A stretch of DNA of 64,000 bases from Variovorax sp. PAMC 28711 (GTDB lineage: Bacteria > Pseudomonadota > Gammaproteobacteria > Burkholderiales > Burkholderiaceae_C): the NCBI RefSeq assembly GCF_001577265.1, contig NZ_CP014517.1:3384501-3448500 (forward strand), read 5' to 3'. Shown here piece after piece: positions 38,247 to 46,791 of this stretch. Below the pieces are notes generated by a model, which was not told where the DNA came from, ran no database searches, and saw only the letters and a program-made list of their open reading frames with translations. The stretch's first letter is position 1; the number at the start of each line of letters is the position of its first letter. Both the position numbers and the translations under genes were made by a program.

Positions 38247-38495
38247 TCAGCCCGCGTTCTTCAGCGACTGCTTTGCCTTGCTGGCCGAGCTCTTGGCGCG
38301 GTTCTTGTGGTAGCCCGACTTGACGTTGTTCACGGCCTTGCCGACCGGGCCGCTCTTCTTCGCCTTGCTGTCGGCCTGCTTTTCGTCGATCTTGTGCTGC
38401 GCGGCATCGGTGGCTTCCGACGCGGCCTTGCCGATCTGCGCGCTGGCGCCGAGGACGGTGAGGGATGCGGCGAGGGCGATGAGGATCTTGTGCAT
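38247..38495 (-). CDS. Small exported lysine-rich protein
   Basis: 82 residues from ATG 38495 with GGAGAAGA upstream. Signal peptide MHKILIALAASLTVLGASAQ, cleaved near residue 20. The mature 60 residues are rich in Lys, Ala and Ser (KIDEKQADSKAKKSGPVGKAV) with no cysteine, and are probably flexible or helical. No known domain. It may be a periplasmic stress or DNA/envelope-binding protein; I cannot assign a function. It lies between the reductase, with which it converges, and the nir-linked kinase gene, on the same strand as the latter but 83 bases beyond it. Confidence 0.75.
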   Translation of the reverse strand: MHKILIALAASLTVLGASAQIGKAASEATDAAQHKIDEKQADSKAKKSGPVGKAVNNVKSGYHKNRAKSSASKAKQSLKNAG

Positions 38496-38578
38496 GAGAG
38501 TCTTCTCCAGATGTGATGTAAGCGATACACATCGTTGCATGCGCTCCGGAGTCACCCTGTCAGCCAGGGCCGACAGCT

Positions 38579-40303
38579 TCAATGGCCGAAAACGCGCAGG
38601 CCGAGCAGGACGACCACGCCGGCGCCCGCCAACGCCGTGGTCCCTTGCCAGAAGCGCACCGGGTGGCGCTCGATCAGCGGCGGCATGCGCGCTCGCAGGA
38701 ACTCTTGCCCCGGTGCTTTGAGGTCGTGCGCGAACTCGGACACGGCTTGCTGCCGCTTCGCAGGATTGGGGTGCAGCGCCTTCTGCAACACCGCATCGAC
38801 CCAGATGGGCAGCGCCGGGCGGAAATGGCGGACCGGCACATAGTGCAACCGGCTCGCGTCGGCGGGCGCACGCACGCGCGAGGCATGCAGGCCATAGGGC
38901 AGCTGGCCCGTGAGCATCTGGTAAGTGATGACCGCCAGCGAGAAGAGATCGGACCGTGCGCTGCCGCCGTGCCCCGTGAAGTACTCGGGCGCCGTGTACT
39001 GCAGGGTGCCTGCGATGGCGTGGGCGTCGCGCGAGCCGGCGCTGTCGGCCAGGCCCGCCACATGGGCCGAAGCAAGGTCAATGATCTTGACGGTGCCGGT
39101 GCCGTCGATCATCACGTTCTCCGGTCGCAGGTCCTGGTGCAGCATCTCGCGGCCGTGCAGCGCCTGCAGGCCCGACGCCAGTTGCGCGACGATGGCGCGC
39201 ACGCTGTCCAGGCTCGGCGCGGGGTGGTCGACCATCCACTGCGCCAACGTCTGGCCGTCGACGTACTCCATGGCGACGAACAGGTGACCGCGCGTGCGGT
39301 CGATCGCGCTCGCCTTGAGTACATGCGGGCTGTCGACGCGCCGCGCCACCCATTCCTCGAGCACGAAGCGGTCGAGGTAGTCGGCGTCCTCGCGCATGTC
39401 GATCGACGGCAGCTTGAGCACCACCTGCTCGCCGGTGACATCGTCCACAGCCAGGTGCACATGGCTGCGCGAACTGACCTGCAGTTCGCGCACGAGCGTG
39501 AAGCCCTCGAAGCGCGCCCGCGGCGCCAGCGGCGGCGACAACGCCAGCGCCTGCCGTTGCAATTGAAGCTGCGCCGCGTCCGCTGCAGGGAGCTCATCGA
39601 TGCGCAGCAGCTGGAGGGTGGCGTCGTCGTCACCGCCGCGGGCCCGCGCTGCCGTCGCAAGCAGCCGCGCCGCTTCGTCGAAGTCGTCACCGCAGCGCGC
39701 GAGCGCGTCGTGCACCGCTTCGGCACCGAGATGCGCATGCGCCCCGTCGGTGGCGAGCAGGTACACCTCGCCGACTTCCGCCGTCCAGTCGCGGTAGTCG
39801 ATCTCCACATGCGCGCCGACACCGAGTGCACGCCCGAGGTACGACTCGACCGAGGACAGATGCACACGATGGTCTTCGGTGAGCTGCTCGAGGGCGTGCG
39901 GATGCAGCCGGTAGATGCGCGAATCGCCGACGTGCAGCATGTGCACGTCGCGCCCCTTGAAGATGAGCGCGCTGAAGGTGCAGACATAGCCGGCGTCCTT
40001 GTCGAAACGCGCGTCGCTGCGCATCGTCTGCGCGTGCAGCCAGGAGTTGGTGGCGGCGAGCACGCGCTGCGCCGAACGCCGCACCGACCATGCATCGGAG
40101 GTGGCGTAGTAGTCGTCGAGAAAGCCGCGCACCGCCGCGGCGCTGGCGACCTGGCTGACGCGGCTGGAGCCGATACCGTCGGCGATCGCCACCGCGATGC
40201 CCTTGGCGGTGCGCAGCGGTCCCTCCGGCAGCATCGCGCCGTGGAAATCCTGGTTGACCCGACCGGCTCCGGCCAGCGAGTGCTGGCCGAGCGTCTTGCG
40301 CAT
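38579..40303 (-). CDS. PP2C phosphatase-Ser/Thr kinase fusion linked to nitrite assimilation
   Basis: 574 residues. Residues 1-235 form a PP2C phosphatase: IADGIGSSR at 40-48, HVGDSRIYR at 124-132, LATDGAHAHLG near 183 and GGDDDATLQLL near 223. Residues 265-530 form a protein kinase with the ATP-binding Lys 297 (VVLKLPS), catalytic HQDLRPENV (Asp 391) and GTLQYTAPEY. The DFG triad reads DLA (409-411). A single C-terminal membrane helix (about 550-570) ends the protein. Gene order nirB-nirD-transporter-kinase is conserved in pseudomonads, where the order differs slightly. It probably modulates nitrite uptake or reduction, by inference. Confidence 0.88.
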   Translation of the reverse strand: MRKTLGQHSLAGAGRVNQDFHGAMLPEGPLRTAKGIAVAIADGIGSSRVSQVASAAAVRGFLDDYYATSDAWSVRRSAQRVLAATNSWLHAQTMRSDARFDKDAGYVCTFSALIFKGRDVHMLHVGDSRIYRLHPHALEQLTEDHRVHLSSVESYLGRALGVGAHVEIDYRDWTAEVGEVYLLATDGAHAHLGAEAVHDALARCGDDFDEAARLLATAARARGGDDDATLQLLRIDELPAADAAQLQLQRQALALSPPLAPRARFEGFTLVRELQVSSRSHVHLAVDDVTGEQVVLKLPSIDMREDADYLDRFVLEEWVARRVDSPHVLKASAIDRTRGHLFVAMEYVDGQTLAQWMVDHPAPSLDSVRAIVAQLASGLQALHGREMLHQDLRPENVMIDGTGTVKIIDLASAHVAGLADSAGSRDAHAIAGTLQYTAPEYFTGHGGSARSDLFSLAVITYQMLTGQLPYGLHASRVRAPADASRLHYVPVRHFRPALPIWVDAVLQKALHPNPAKRQQAVSEFAHDLKAPGQEFLRARMPPLIERHPVRFWQGTTALAGAGVVVLLGLRVFGH

Positions 40304-40322
40304 CGAGGGCGCGGCGATGCGT

Positions 40323-41135
40323 TCAGCTCACGACGCGCTTGGCCGCCGTCTTGTAGTGCGTCGCGTAGAGCGTCAGACCGACGAAGGTCAGGCCGCCGAC
40401 CAGGTTGCCCAGCACCGTCGGGATCTCGTTCCAGACGAGGTAGTCCATCAGCGTGAACTTGCCGCCGAGCATCAGGCCGGTGGGGAACAGGAACATGTTC
40501 ACGACCGAATGCTCGAAGCCCATGTAGAAAAAGATCGTGATCGGCATCCACATGCCGATCGCCTTGCCCGACACGGTGGTCGACATCATGGCCGCGACCA
40601 CGCCGGTCGACACCATCCAGTTGCACATCACCCCGCGAACGAACAGCGTCAGCATGCCGGCCGCCCCGTGCGATTGATAGCCCAGCGTGCGGCCTTCGCC
40701 GATGTGGCCGAGCCGCTCGCCGATGGCGTTGGGCGCCTCGCTGAAACCGAAGGTGAAGATGATCGCCATGAACAACGCCACCGTCAGTGCACCGGCGAAG
40801 TTGCCGACGAACACCAGGCCCCAATTGCGCAGCACGCCTTTCCAGGTGGCGCCGGGGCGCTTGTCGAGCACGGCCAGCGGCGCCAGCGTGAACACGCCGG
40901 TGAGCAGGTCGAAACCCATCAGGTACAGCATGATGAAACCGACCGGGAACAGCATCGCGCCGACCAGTGCGTTGCCCGTATTGACGGTGATGGTGACAGC
41001 GAAGGCGGCTGCCAGCGCGAGGATTGCGCCCGCCATGTAGGAGCGGATCAGCGTGTCGCGGGTGGACATGAGGAGCTTGGATTCGCCGGCGTCGACCATC
41101 TTGGTGACGAACTCGGCAGGGGCTAGGTAGGCCAT
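40323..41135 (-). CDS. nirC: Formate/nitrite transporter family protein
   Basis: 270 residues from ATG 41135. Six membrane helices of the FocA/NirC fold: MAYLAPAEFVTKMVDAGESKL at the amphipathic start, NTGNALVGAMLFPVGFIML, GVMCNWMVSTGVVAAM and the conserved GFEHSVVNMFLFP. It moves nitrite across the inner membrane as a pentamer. It lies between nirD and the phosphatase-kinase gene in one operon, so nitrite import for assimilation is the likely role. Confidence 0.92.
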   Translation of the reverse strand: MAYLAPAEFVTKMVDAGESKLLMSTRDTLIRSYMAGAILALAAAFAVTITVNTGNALVGAMLFPVGFIMLYLMGFDLLTGVFTLAPLAVLDKRPGATWKGVLRNWGLVFVGNFAGALTVALFMAIIFTFGFSEAPNAIGERLGHIGEGRTLGYQSHGAAGMLTLFVRGVMCNWMVSTGVVAAMMSTTVSGKAIGMWMPITIFFYMGFEHSVVNMFLFPTGLMLGGKFTLMDYLVWNEIPTVLGNLVGGLTFVGLTLYATHYKTAAKRVVS

Positions 41136-41175
41136 GGGGATTCCTTGAAAACGATGAAAAAAAGAAGGGCGACCC

Positions 41176-41517
41176 TCAGGCCAGCGAGATCTGTACGCGA
41201 CCGTCTTCGACGCGCACCGCATGGGCGCGCACCGAGTGCTCCGGCGCTTCGAGGCACTCGCCGTTGCGCAGGTCGAAGTGGTTCTTGTAGAGCGGCGACG
41301 CGACGACGATGCGGTCGCCCAGGCTGCCCACAAGGCCGCGCGACAGCACGCTGGCCTGCGACTTCGGGTCGACGTTGTCGATCGCGAAGAACGGCCCCGC
41401 AGCGCCGATGCGGAAGATCGCGACATGCACGCCCTCCACGAGCGCGCACACGCCGGTGTCGGGGAGGATGTCGGTGGCCGCGCACACGGCGGTCCAGCGA
41501 AGGGTTTCGGTGGTCAT
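41176..41517 (-). CDS. nirD: Nitrite reductase small subunit NirD
   Basis: 113 residues from ATG 41517, 14 bases after nirB. Rieske-like fold without cluster ligands, as usual for NirD: TGVCALVEGVHVAIFRI, FFAIDNVDPKSQASVLSRGLVGSLGDRIVVASPLYKNHFDL and HSVRAHAVRVEDGRVQI. It pairs with NirB in the NADH-dependent reduction of nitrite to ammonium in the cytoplasm. Confidence 0.95.
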   Translation of the reverse strand: MTTETLRWTAVCAATDILPDTGVCALVEGVHVAIFRIGAAGPFFAIDNVDPKSQASVLSRGLVGSLGDRIVVASPLYKNHFDLRNGECLEAPEHSVRAHAVRVEDGRVQISLA

Positions 41518-41531
41518 GGGTGTTCCTGGGT

Positions 41532-44057
41532 TCAGGCCGTGGCGACGCCGGCTTCCGCGCGTTCTTCGTTGCGGGCGGGCCGGATCTGTCCGCGTTCTTC
41601 GACGAACACGATGTGCTCGTCTTTCTTCTCGCTGTTGACGAAGGAGCGAAAGCGCTGGCGCGTGGCGGGGTCGTTCACCGCTGTTTTCCACTCGCACTGG
41701 TAGGTGTCGACCACGTGCTGCATCTGCGCTTCGAGCTCGGCGCCCAGGCCGAGCGTGTCGTCGATGAGCACGCCCTTCAGGTAGTCGAGTCCGCCCTCGA
41801 GGTTGTCGCGCCAGGTGCTGGTGCGCTGCAACCGGTCGGCCGTGTGCACGTAGAACATGAGGAAGCGGTCGACCAGCTTCACCAGCTCGGCCTTGGAGAG
41901 ATCGGACGCGATCAGTTCGGCATGGCGCGGCTTCATGCCGCCGTTGCCGCACACGTACAGGTTCCAGCCCTTCTCGGTGGCGATGATGCCGACGTCCTTG
42001 CTCTGCGCCTCGGCGCATTCGCGGGTGCAACCCGACACGCCGAACTTGATCTTGTGCGGCGTGCGCAAGCCCTTGTAGCGGTGCTCCAGTTCGATCGCCA
42101 TGCCCATGCTGTCGTCCACGCCGTAGCGGCACCAGGTCGAGCCGACGCAGCTCTTCACCGTGCGCAATGATTTGCCGTACGCATGGCCGGACTCGAAACC
42201 GGCCGCGATGAGCTCTTCCCAGATCGGCGGCAACTGCTCCACGCGGGCGCCGAACAGATCCACGCGCTGGCCGCCGGTGATCTTGGTGTACAGGCCGTAC
42301 TTCTTCGCGACCTGGCCCACGGCGATCAGGCCATCGGCCGTGACCTCGCCGCCCGGCATGCGCGGCACCACCGAGTAGCTGCCGTCCTTCTGGATATTGC
42401 CGAGGAAGTAGTCGTTGCTGTCCTGCAGGCTCGCCAGGTCTTTCTGGAGCACGAAGTCGTTCCAGCACGACGCGAGCACGCTGGCCGCGGTCGGCTTGCA
42501 GATGTCGCAGCCCAGGCCCTTGCCGTGTTGGGCGAGCAGGTCGGCGAAGGTCTTGATCTGGCCGACGCGCACCAGGTGGTAGAGCTCTTGGCGCGAGTAG
42601 GGGAAGTGTTCGCACAGATGGTTGTTGACGGCCATGCCGCGCTGGGCCATCTCCATCTTCATGACCTGCGTGACCAGCGGCACGCAGCCACCGCACGAGG
42701 CGCCGGCCTTGTTGCAGGCCTTCATGTCGGCGATGGTGCAGGCGCCTTCGCCGACCGCAGCGCAGATGGCGCCTTTGCTCACGTTGTTGCAGGAGCAGAT
42801 CTGTGCGGTGTCGGGCAACGCCTCGACGCCGAGGCCCGGCCTGGCCTTGCCGTCGCTCGACGGCAGGATCAGAAACTCCGGGTCGGCCGGCAGCGCGATG
42901 CCGTTGAGCGCCAGCTGCAGCAAGGTGCCGTATTCGGCTGCGTCGCCCACCAACACGGCGCCGAGCAGTTGCTTGCCGTCTTCGCTCACCACGATCTTCT
43001 TGTAGATCTGCTTGTGCTCGTTGACGTACTGGTACGCACGCGACCTCGGCGTCCTGCCGTGCGCGTCGCCGATGCTCGCGACATCGACGCCCATCAGCTT
43101 GAGCTTGGTGCTCATGTCGGCGCCGGTGAAGGCGGCGTCTTCCTCGCCGGCGATGTGCTTTGCGGCAACGCGCGCCATGTCGTAGCCCGGCGCGACGAGG
43201 CCGAAGGTCTGGTCGTTCCAGGCGGCGCATTCGCCGATCGCGTAGACGTTGCGGTCGCTGGTGCGGCAATGCGTGTCGACCGCGATGCCGCCGCGCGCGC
43301 CGAGGGCCAGCAGGCTCTGACGCGCCAGCTCGTCGCGCGGCCGGATGCCCGCGGAGAACACGATCATGTCGGTCTCCAGGTGCGTGCCGTCAGCGAAGAC
43401 CATGCGGTGCCGGCCCGTCGCACCATCGACGATCCCGACCGTGTTGCGGCCCGTGTGCACCTGCAGGCCGAGCGCCTCGATGCTGTTGCGCAGCGCGCGC
43501 CCACCGCCTTCGTCGACCTGCACGGCCATCAGGCGGGGTGCGAATTCGACGACGTGCGTCTCGAGGCCCATGTCGCGCAACGCCTTGGCGCATTCGAGGC
43601 CCAGCAGGCCACCGCCCACGACGACGCCGGTCTTCGAGCGCGCGCCGCATTCCTTCATCGCCTCCAGGTCTTCGATGGTGCGGTAGACGAAGCAGTTCGC
43701 GCGGTCGCGCCCGGGCACCGGCGGCACGAAAGGCGAAGAACCCGTGGCCAGCACCAGCTTGTCGTAGTGCACCACCTCTCCATCGGCGGTGGTGACCGTG
43801 TTGTCGCGGCGTTCGATGGCCACGGCGCGTGCCGCCAGGCGCAGCGTGAAGCCGCTGCGCTCGAAGAAGCCCGGTTCGACCAGCGAAAGATCTTCGGCGG
43901 TTTTGCCGGCAAAGAATTCGGAGAGGTGAACCCGGTCGTAGGCCGGGCGGGGTTCCTCGCACAGCACCGTGACTTCGGCGTCTGTGATTCCGAGCGCATG
44001 GAGTTGCTCCAGAAACTTGTGGCCCACCATGCCGTGGCCGATCACTGCGATTTTCAT
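41532..44057 (-). CDS. nirB: Nitrite reductase (NADH) large subunit NirB
   Basis: 841 residues from ATG 44057. N-terminal FAD/NAD domains with VIGHGMVGHKFLEQL and ARSKTGVVVGGGLLGLECAKAL. BFD-like 2Fe-2S region with AQICSCNNVSKGAIC and KAGASCGGCVPLV. C-terminal siroheme/4Fe-4S domain with VGSTWCRYGVDDS and GVSGCTRECAEAQSKDVG. It reduces nitrite to ammonium with six electrons from NADH. It is the first gene of nirB-nirD-nirC-phosphatase/kinase. A sigma54-type promoter with an NtrC-like upstream site lies in the leader, indicating nitrogen control. Confidence 0.97.
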   Translation of the reverse strand: MKIAVIGHGMVGHKFLEQLHALGITDAEVTVLCEEPRPAYDRVHLSEFFAGKTAEDLSLVEPGFFERSGFTLRLAARAVAIERRDNTVTTADGEVVHYDKLVLATGSSPFVPPVPGRDRANCFVYRTIEDLEAMKECGARSKTGVVVGGGLLGLECAKALRDMGLETHVVEFAPRLMAVQVDEGGGRALRNSIEALGLQVHTGRNTVGIVDGATGRHRMVFADGTHLETDMIVFSAGIRPRDELARQSLLALGARGGIAVDTHCRTSDRNVYAIGECAAWNDQTFGLVAPGYDMARVAAKHIAGEEDAAFTGADMSTKLKLMGVDVASIGDAHGRTPRSRAYQYVNEHKQIYKKIVVSEDGKQLLGAVLVGDAAEYGTLLQLALNGIALPADPEFLILPSSDGKARPGLGVEALPDTAQICSCNNVSKGAICAAVGEGACTIADMKACNKAGASCGGCVPLVTQVMKMEMAQRGMAVNNHLCEHFPYSRQELYHLVRVGQIKTFADLLAQHGKGLGCDICKPTAASVLASCWNDFVLQKDLASLQDSNDYFLGNIQKDGSYSVVPRMPGGEVTADGLIAVGQVAKKYGLYTKITGGQRVDLFGARVEQLPPIWEELIAAGFESGHAYGKSLRTVKSCVGSTWCRYGVDDSMGMAIELEHRYKGLRTPHKIKFGVSGCTRECAEAQSKDVGIIATEKGWNLYVCGNGGMKPRHAELIASDLSKAELVKLVDRFLMFYVHTADRLQRTSTWRDNLEGGLDYLKGVLIDDTLGLGAELEAQMQHVVDTYQCEWKTAVNDPATRQRFRSFVNSEKKDEHIVFVEERGQIRPARNEERAEAGVATA

Positions 44058-44194
44058 GTCATGTCCTGCGCGCTTACCGGTTGGAGCAGGCGAAACGCCA
44101 GCGTGTTCGCTGTCGATTCGCTCGAATCCCGCCCTCATTAGCGGAGGCACTGTGAAACCCGCGGCAACGGCGCCGGGGACAGTTCACAGGTTCA
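44058..44194 (-). other. Leader region between the sigma54 promoter and nirB
   Basis: About 125 bases of untranslated leader are predicted between the promoter and the nirB ATG. It contains a short inverted repeat, GATTCG-AG-CGAATC at about 44124-44137, but no hairpin with a T-run, so an attenuator is not evident. No small gene is seen. Confidence 0.45.
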
Positions 44195-44210
44195 AGCAAT
44201 GTCCGTGCCG
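44195..44210 (-). promoter_or_regulatory. Sigma54 (RpoN) promoter of nirB
   Basis: On the minus strand CGGCAC-GGACA-TTGCT, against the consensus TGGCAC-N5-TTGCA: invariant GG and GC dinucleotides are present at the required spacing. Predicted start of transcription is near 44184. Confidence 0.75.
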
Positions 44211-44288
44211 ACCGATAGGCCGCCTTCGGCCCCGATTTTCGGTTTTCCGCACTGCGATCGAGCCGGTTCGTCCGGAGAACAGCATTCG

Positions 44289-44304
44289 TCACCGCATTGG
44301 TGCG
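44289..44304. promoter_or_regulatory. NtrC-like enhancer site upstream of nirB
   Basis: TCACCGCATTGGTGCG, near the NtrC consensus TGCACC-N5-GGTGCA, differs at three outer positions. Its centre is about 113 bases upstream of the predicted sigma54 start point, a normal enhancer distance. Confidence 0.65.
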
Positions 44305-44406
44305 CCGGCCCGTGCGCGCGACGGCCTTAACGAAAAGAAAAGGTCGGCGAACCATCATCGCCCGGCAGGCGGCGCTCTTGCGGCCCACACGATCGAGGAG
44401 ATGACG

Positions 44407-44643
44407 ATGCAAACCGACGCCGACCGCACTGCGCTGAAAGCGCGCGCGCCCGCGCGCGACCCCGAGCCGGCCTGTCTGCCCGCGGTGCTCGCCGCCATCG
44501 GCGCGGCGGTGGCGCTGGCGGCCGTCGTCTGGACCACCTACGACGCGTTCGACGAGAGCGGCTTCGACTTTCGGGCGGCCGTTGTGCAGCCCGTGCTTTC
44601 GGCACTGGGGCTTGCGCCTTCGCCGGGGGCCGGGCCGAAATGA
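44407..44643 (+). CDS. Small single-span membrane protein
   Basis: 78 residues from ATG 44407, with GAGGAG six bases upstream; an in-frame ATG at 44401 would put the site too close. A charged cytoplasmic N-terminus (DADRTALKARAPARDPE) is followed by one membrane segment, about residues 25-45 (VLAAIGAAVALAAVVW), and a short outer tail with TTYDAFDESGFDF. No recognised domain. It is transcribed away from nirB and precedes the two-component genes by about 100 bases. The strong ribosome-binding site supports it being real. Confidence 0.65.
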   Translation: MQTDADRTALKARAPARDPEPACLPAVLAAIGAAVALAAVVWTTYDAFDESGFDFRAAVVQPVLSALGLAPSPGAGPK

Positions 44644-44739
44644 AGGACGCCCGGGCGACCGACTCGTTCTTTTCCGGCGTGAGAACCGGTCCTGATAATG
44701 ACCTGCGGCACCGATCCACGTGGCCGGGAGTGAACTGAC

Positions 44740-45414
44740 ATGCGTTTGCTGGTGGTTGAAGATGACGTCCTGCTGGGCGAGGCGCTCGCCGTCGGCTTGC
44801 GGCAGCTGGGGCACGCGGTCGACTGGTTCGGCGACGGTGCCAAGGCCGATGCGGCGTTGGCCGGCGCGGCGTTCGACGCCGTGGTGCTGGACCTGGGCCT
44901 GCCGCGTGGCGACGGCATGGTGTGGCTCCGGCGCTGGCGCGAACGGGGTCTCAAGGTGCCGCTGTTGATCCTCACCGCGCGTGACGGCGTCGAAGAGCGC
45001 ATCGCCGGGCTCGACGCCGGTGCCGACGACTACCTCGTCAAGCCGCTCACCATCGATGAACTGGCAGCCCGCCTGCGCGCGTTGGTGCGGCGTGCCGCCG
45101 GGCAGGCGCAGGCGGCATGGCAGCACGGCCAGCTCCACTATGACCCGGCCACCAAGGTCGTGTTGTGGAAGGGCGCAAAGGTCGACCTCACGGGCCGCGA
45201 ACTGGCGGTGCTCGAAGCCTTGCTGGGCCAGTCGCAGCGGGTGCTGTCGAAGGCGCACCTGCTGGAAAAACTGTACGACTGGAGCGGGGTCGAGCCGGAA
45301 AGCAATGCGCTGGAGGTGCACATCCACCATCTGCGTCGCAAGATCGATCCGAACATCGTGCGCACGGTGCGCGGCGTCGGTTATGCCATCGGTTCCGGCG
45401 AGGCCGGCCCATGA
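44740..45414 (+). CDS. OmpR/QseB-type response regulator
   Basis: 224 residues. Receiver domain 1-115: MRLLVVEDDVLLGEAL with the acidic pair, phospho-acceptor Asp 51 in VVLDLGLPRGDG, Thr in LLILTARDG and Lys in DDYLVKPLTIDEL. C-terminal winged helix 125-220: LTGRELAVLEALLGQSQRVLSKAHLLEKLYDW and NALEVHIHHLRRKIDPNIVRTVRGVGY. It pairs with the kinase whose start overlaps its stop. QseB/TctD-like; the target genes are not evident. Confidence 0.94.
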   Translation: MRLLVVEDDVLLGEALAVGLRQLGHAVDWFGDGAKADAALAGAAFDAVVLDLGLPRGDGMVWLRRWRERGLKVPLLILTARDGVEERIAGLDAGADDYLVKPLTIDELAARLRALVRRAAGQAQAAWQHGQLHYDPATKVVLWKGAKVDLTGRELAVLEALLGQSQRVLSKAHLLEKLYDWSGVEPESNALEVHIHHLRRKIDPNIVRTVRGVGYAIGSGEAGP

Positions 45415-46763
45415 GCCTGCAACGCCGCCTGCTGCTGTATCTGCTGGTGTGTGCTCCCCTGGTGTGGGGCGTCGCGCTGTACTTTTCGATCGACCAGGCG
45501 CGGCACCAGATCAACGAGCTTTTCGACACCGAACTGATCCGGCTCGCGCGGCAGCTGCAGTCCACGCTGGGTCCCGACATTGGCCGGGCGGAAGGTCCGT
45601 TGCCGCCTGCGCCGCAGGAAGGTGCGCCGGACGCGGGCGAATCCGACGTGCGCGACCTCGCGGTGGCGGTGTGGGACCAGCACGGGCAACTCATGCTGGC
45701 GGACCGTGAAGGCGTGCAGCTGCCCAACTTGCCGAACCGCAGCGGCTTCTTCAACGAGGATGTCGCGGGTCGCCCCTGGCGCGTGTACTACCTGCAATCG
45801 CTGGACGGTCGCTGGCAGGTGGCGGCAGGGCAGGGCACCTACGAGCGCGACGAGCTGATCTTCGGGCTGATGACCAGCCAGGTTGCGCCCTGGTTGCTGG
45901 TGTTGCCCTTCTTGCTCGCGTTGATGGCGTGGGCGGTGCGGCGCGCGCTGGCACCGATTGCCGATCTCACCACCGAGCTGGCGAATCGCCAGGCAGACGA
46001 CCTCCAACCCATTCCCGAAGGCCCCACGCCCGCCGAGCTCAAACCGATGATCGGCGCGATGAACGGCCTTTTCGCGCGCATCGACGCGTTGCTCGTGCGG
46101 GAGCGCCGGTTCACCGCCGATGCGGCCCATGAACTGCGCACACCGCTGGCCGTGCTGCGCGCCCAGTGGGACGTGGTGCGCCGCTCGGGCAGTCCGGACG
46201 AGCGCACGCAGGCTGAACGCAAGCTCGATGCGGGCCTCGATCGAATGGGGCGGCTCGTGACGCAGATGCTGGCGCTGTCGCGCGTGGAGTCCGGCGCGCT
46301 GCCCGCGCTCGTCGAAGTGGCCTGGACGCCCGTCGTCGAGCAGGCGATGAGCGACTGTCTGTTGCTGGCCGAACGTCGCGGCATCGAATTGTCGTGCGAA
46401 TGGCCGCCGGTTGGCCAGTACCCCTTCCCGCTGATGGGCGACGAGAACCTGCTGACTGTCCTGCTGCGCAACCTGCTGGACAACGCCATCCGTTATGCGC
46501 CGGTCGGCACCGGCGTTGTCCTGCGTTTCACGCAGGACACGGTCGAGGTCGCCAACGACGGCCCGCCGCTCAGCGACGCGCAGTTGCGTCGGCTTGGCGA
46601 ACGTTTTTACCGGCCGGACGGCCAGGAGGAGGGCGGCAGCGGCCTCGGCGTGTCGATCGTGCGACGCATTGCCGAAATGCACGGCCTGGAAGTCGTGTTC
46701 GGCACGGCCAGAGGCGGACAGGGTGTCAGTGTGCAGCTGCGCTTCGACGCAGCGCACCGCTGA
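45411..46763 (+). CDS. QseC/TctE-type sensor histidine kinase
   Basis: 450 residues from ATG 45411, overlapping the regulator stop (ATGA). Membrane helices near 8-27 and 160-180 enclose a periplasmic sensor of about 130 residues (DQARHQINELFDTELIRLARQLQ through WRVYYLQSLDGRWQVAAGQ), of the 2CSK_N type. The phospho-acceptor His is in ADAAHELRTPLAVLRAQ, followed by N-box LLRNLLDNAIRYAP and G-box GGSGLGVSIVRRIAEMHG. It is complete. The signal is unknown; the TctD/TctE link in this group would suggest a carboxylate. Confidence 0.92.
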   Translation: MSLQRRLLLYLLVCAPLVWGVALYFSIDQARHQINELFDTELIRLARQLQSTLGPDIGRAEGPLPPAPQEGAPDAGESDVRDLAVAVWDQHGQLMLADREGVQLPNLPNRSGFFNEDVAGRPWRVYYLQSLDGRWQVAAGQGTYERDELIFGLMTSQVAPWLLVLPFLLALMAWAVRRALAPIADLTTELANRQADDLQPIPEGPTPAELKPMIGAMNGLFARIDALLVRERRFTADAAHELRTPLAVLRAQWDVVRRSGSPDERTQAERKLDAGLDRMGRLVTQMLALSRVESGALPALVEVAWTPVVEQAMSDCLLLAERRGIELSCEWPPVGQYPFPLMGDENLLTVLLRNLLDNAIRYAPVGTGVVLRFTQDTVEVANDGPPLSDAQLRRLGERFYRPDGQEEGGSGLGVSIVRRIAEMHGLEVVFGTARGGQGVSVQLRFDAAHR

Positions 46764-46791
46764 GCCCCGCGCCGCGCCGCGCTGCGGCCTG

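Noticed and set aside
42183..44141. A 652-codon open frame opposite nirB
   Set aside because: Shadow of nirB with no domain, no ribosome-binding site and biased composition.
43969..44406. Upstream extension of the small membrane protein gene in the same frame
   Set aside because: The extension runs over the nirB control region and start, has no ribosome-binding site and would place a low-complexity tail before the membrane segment.
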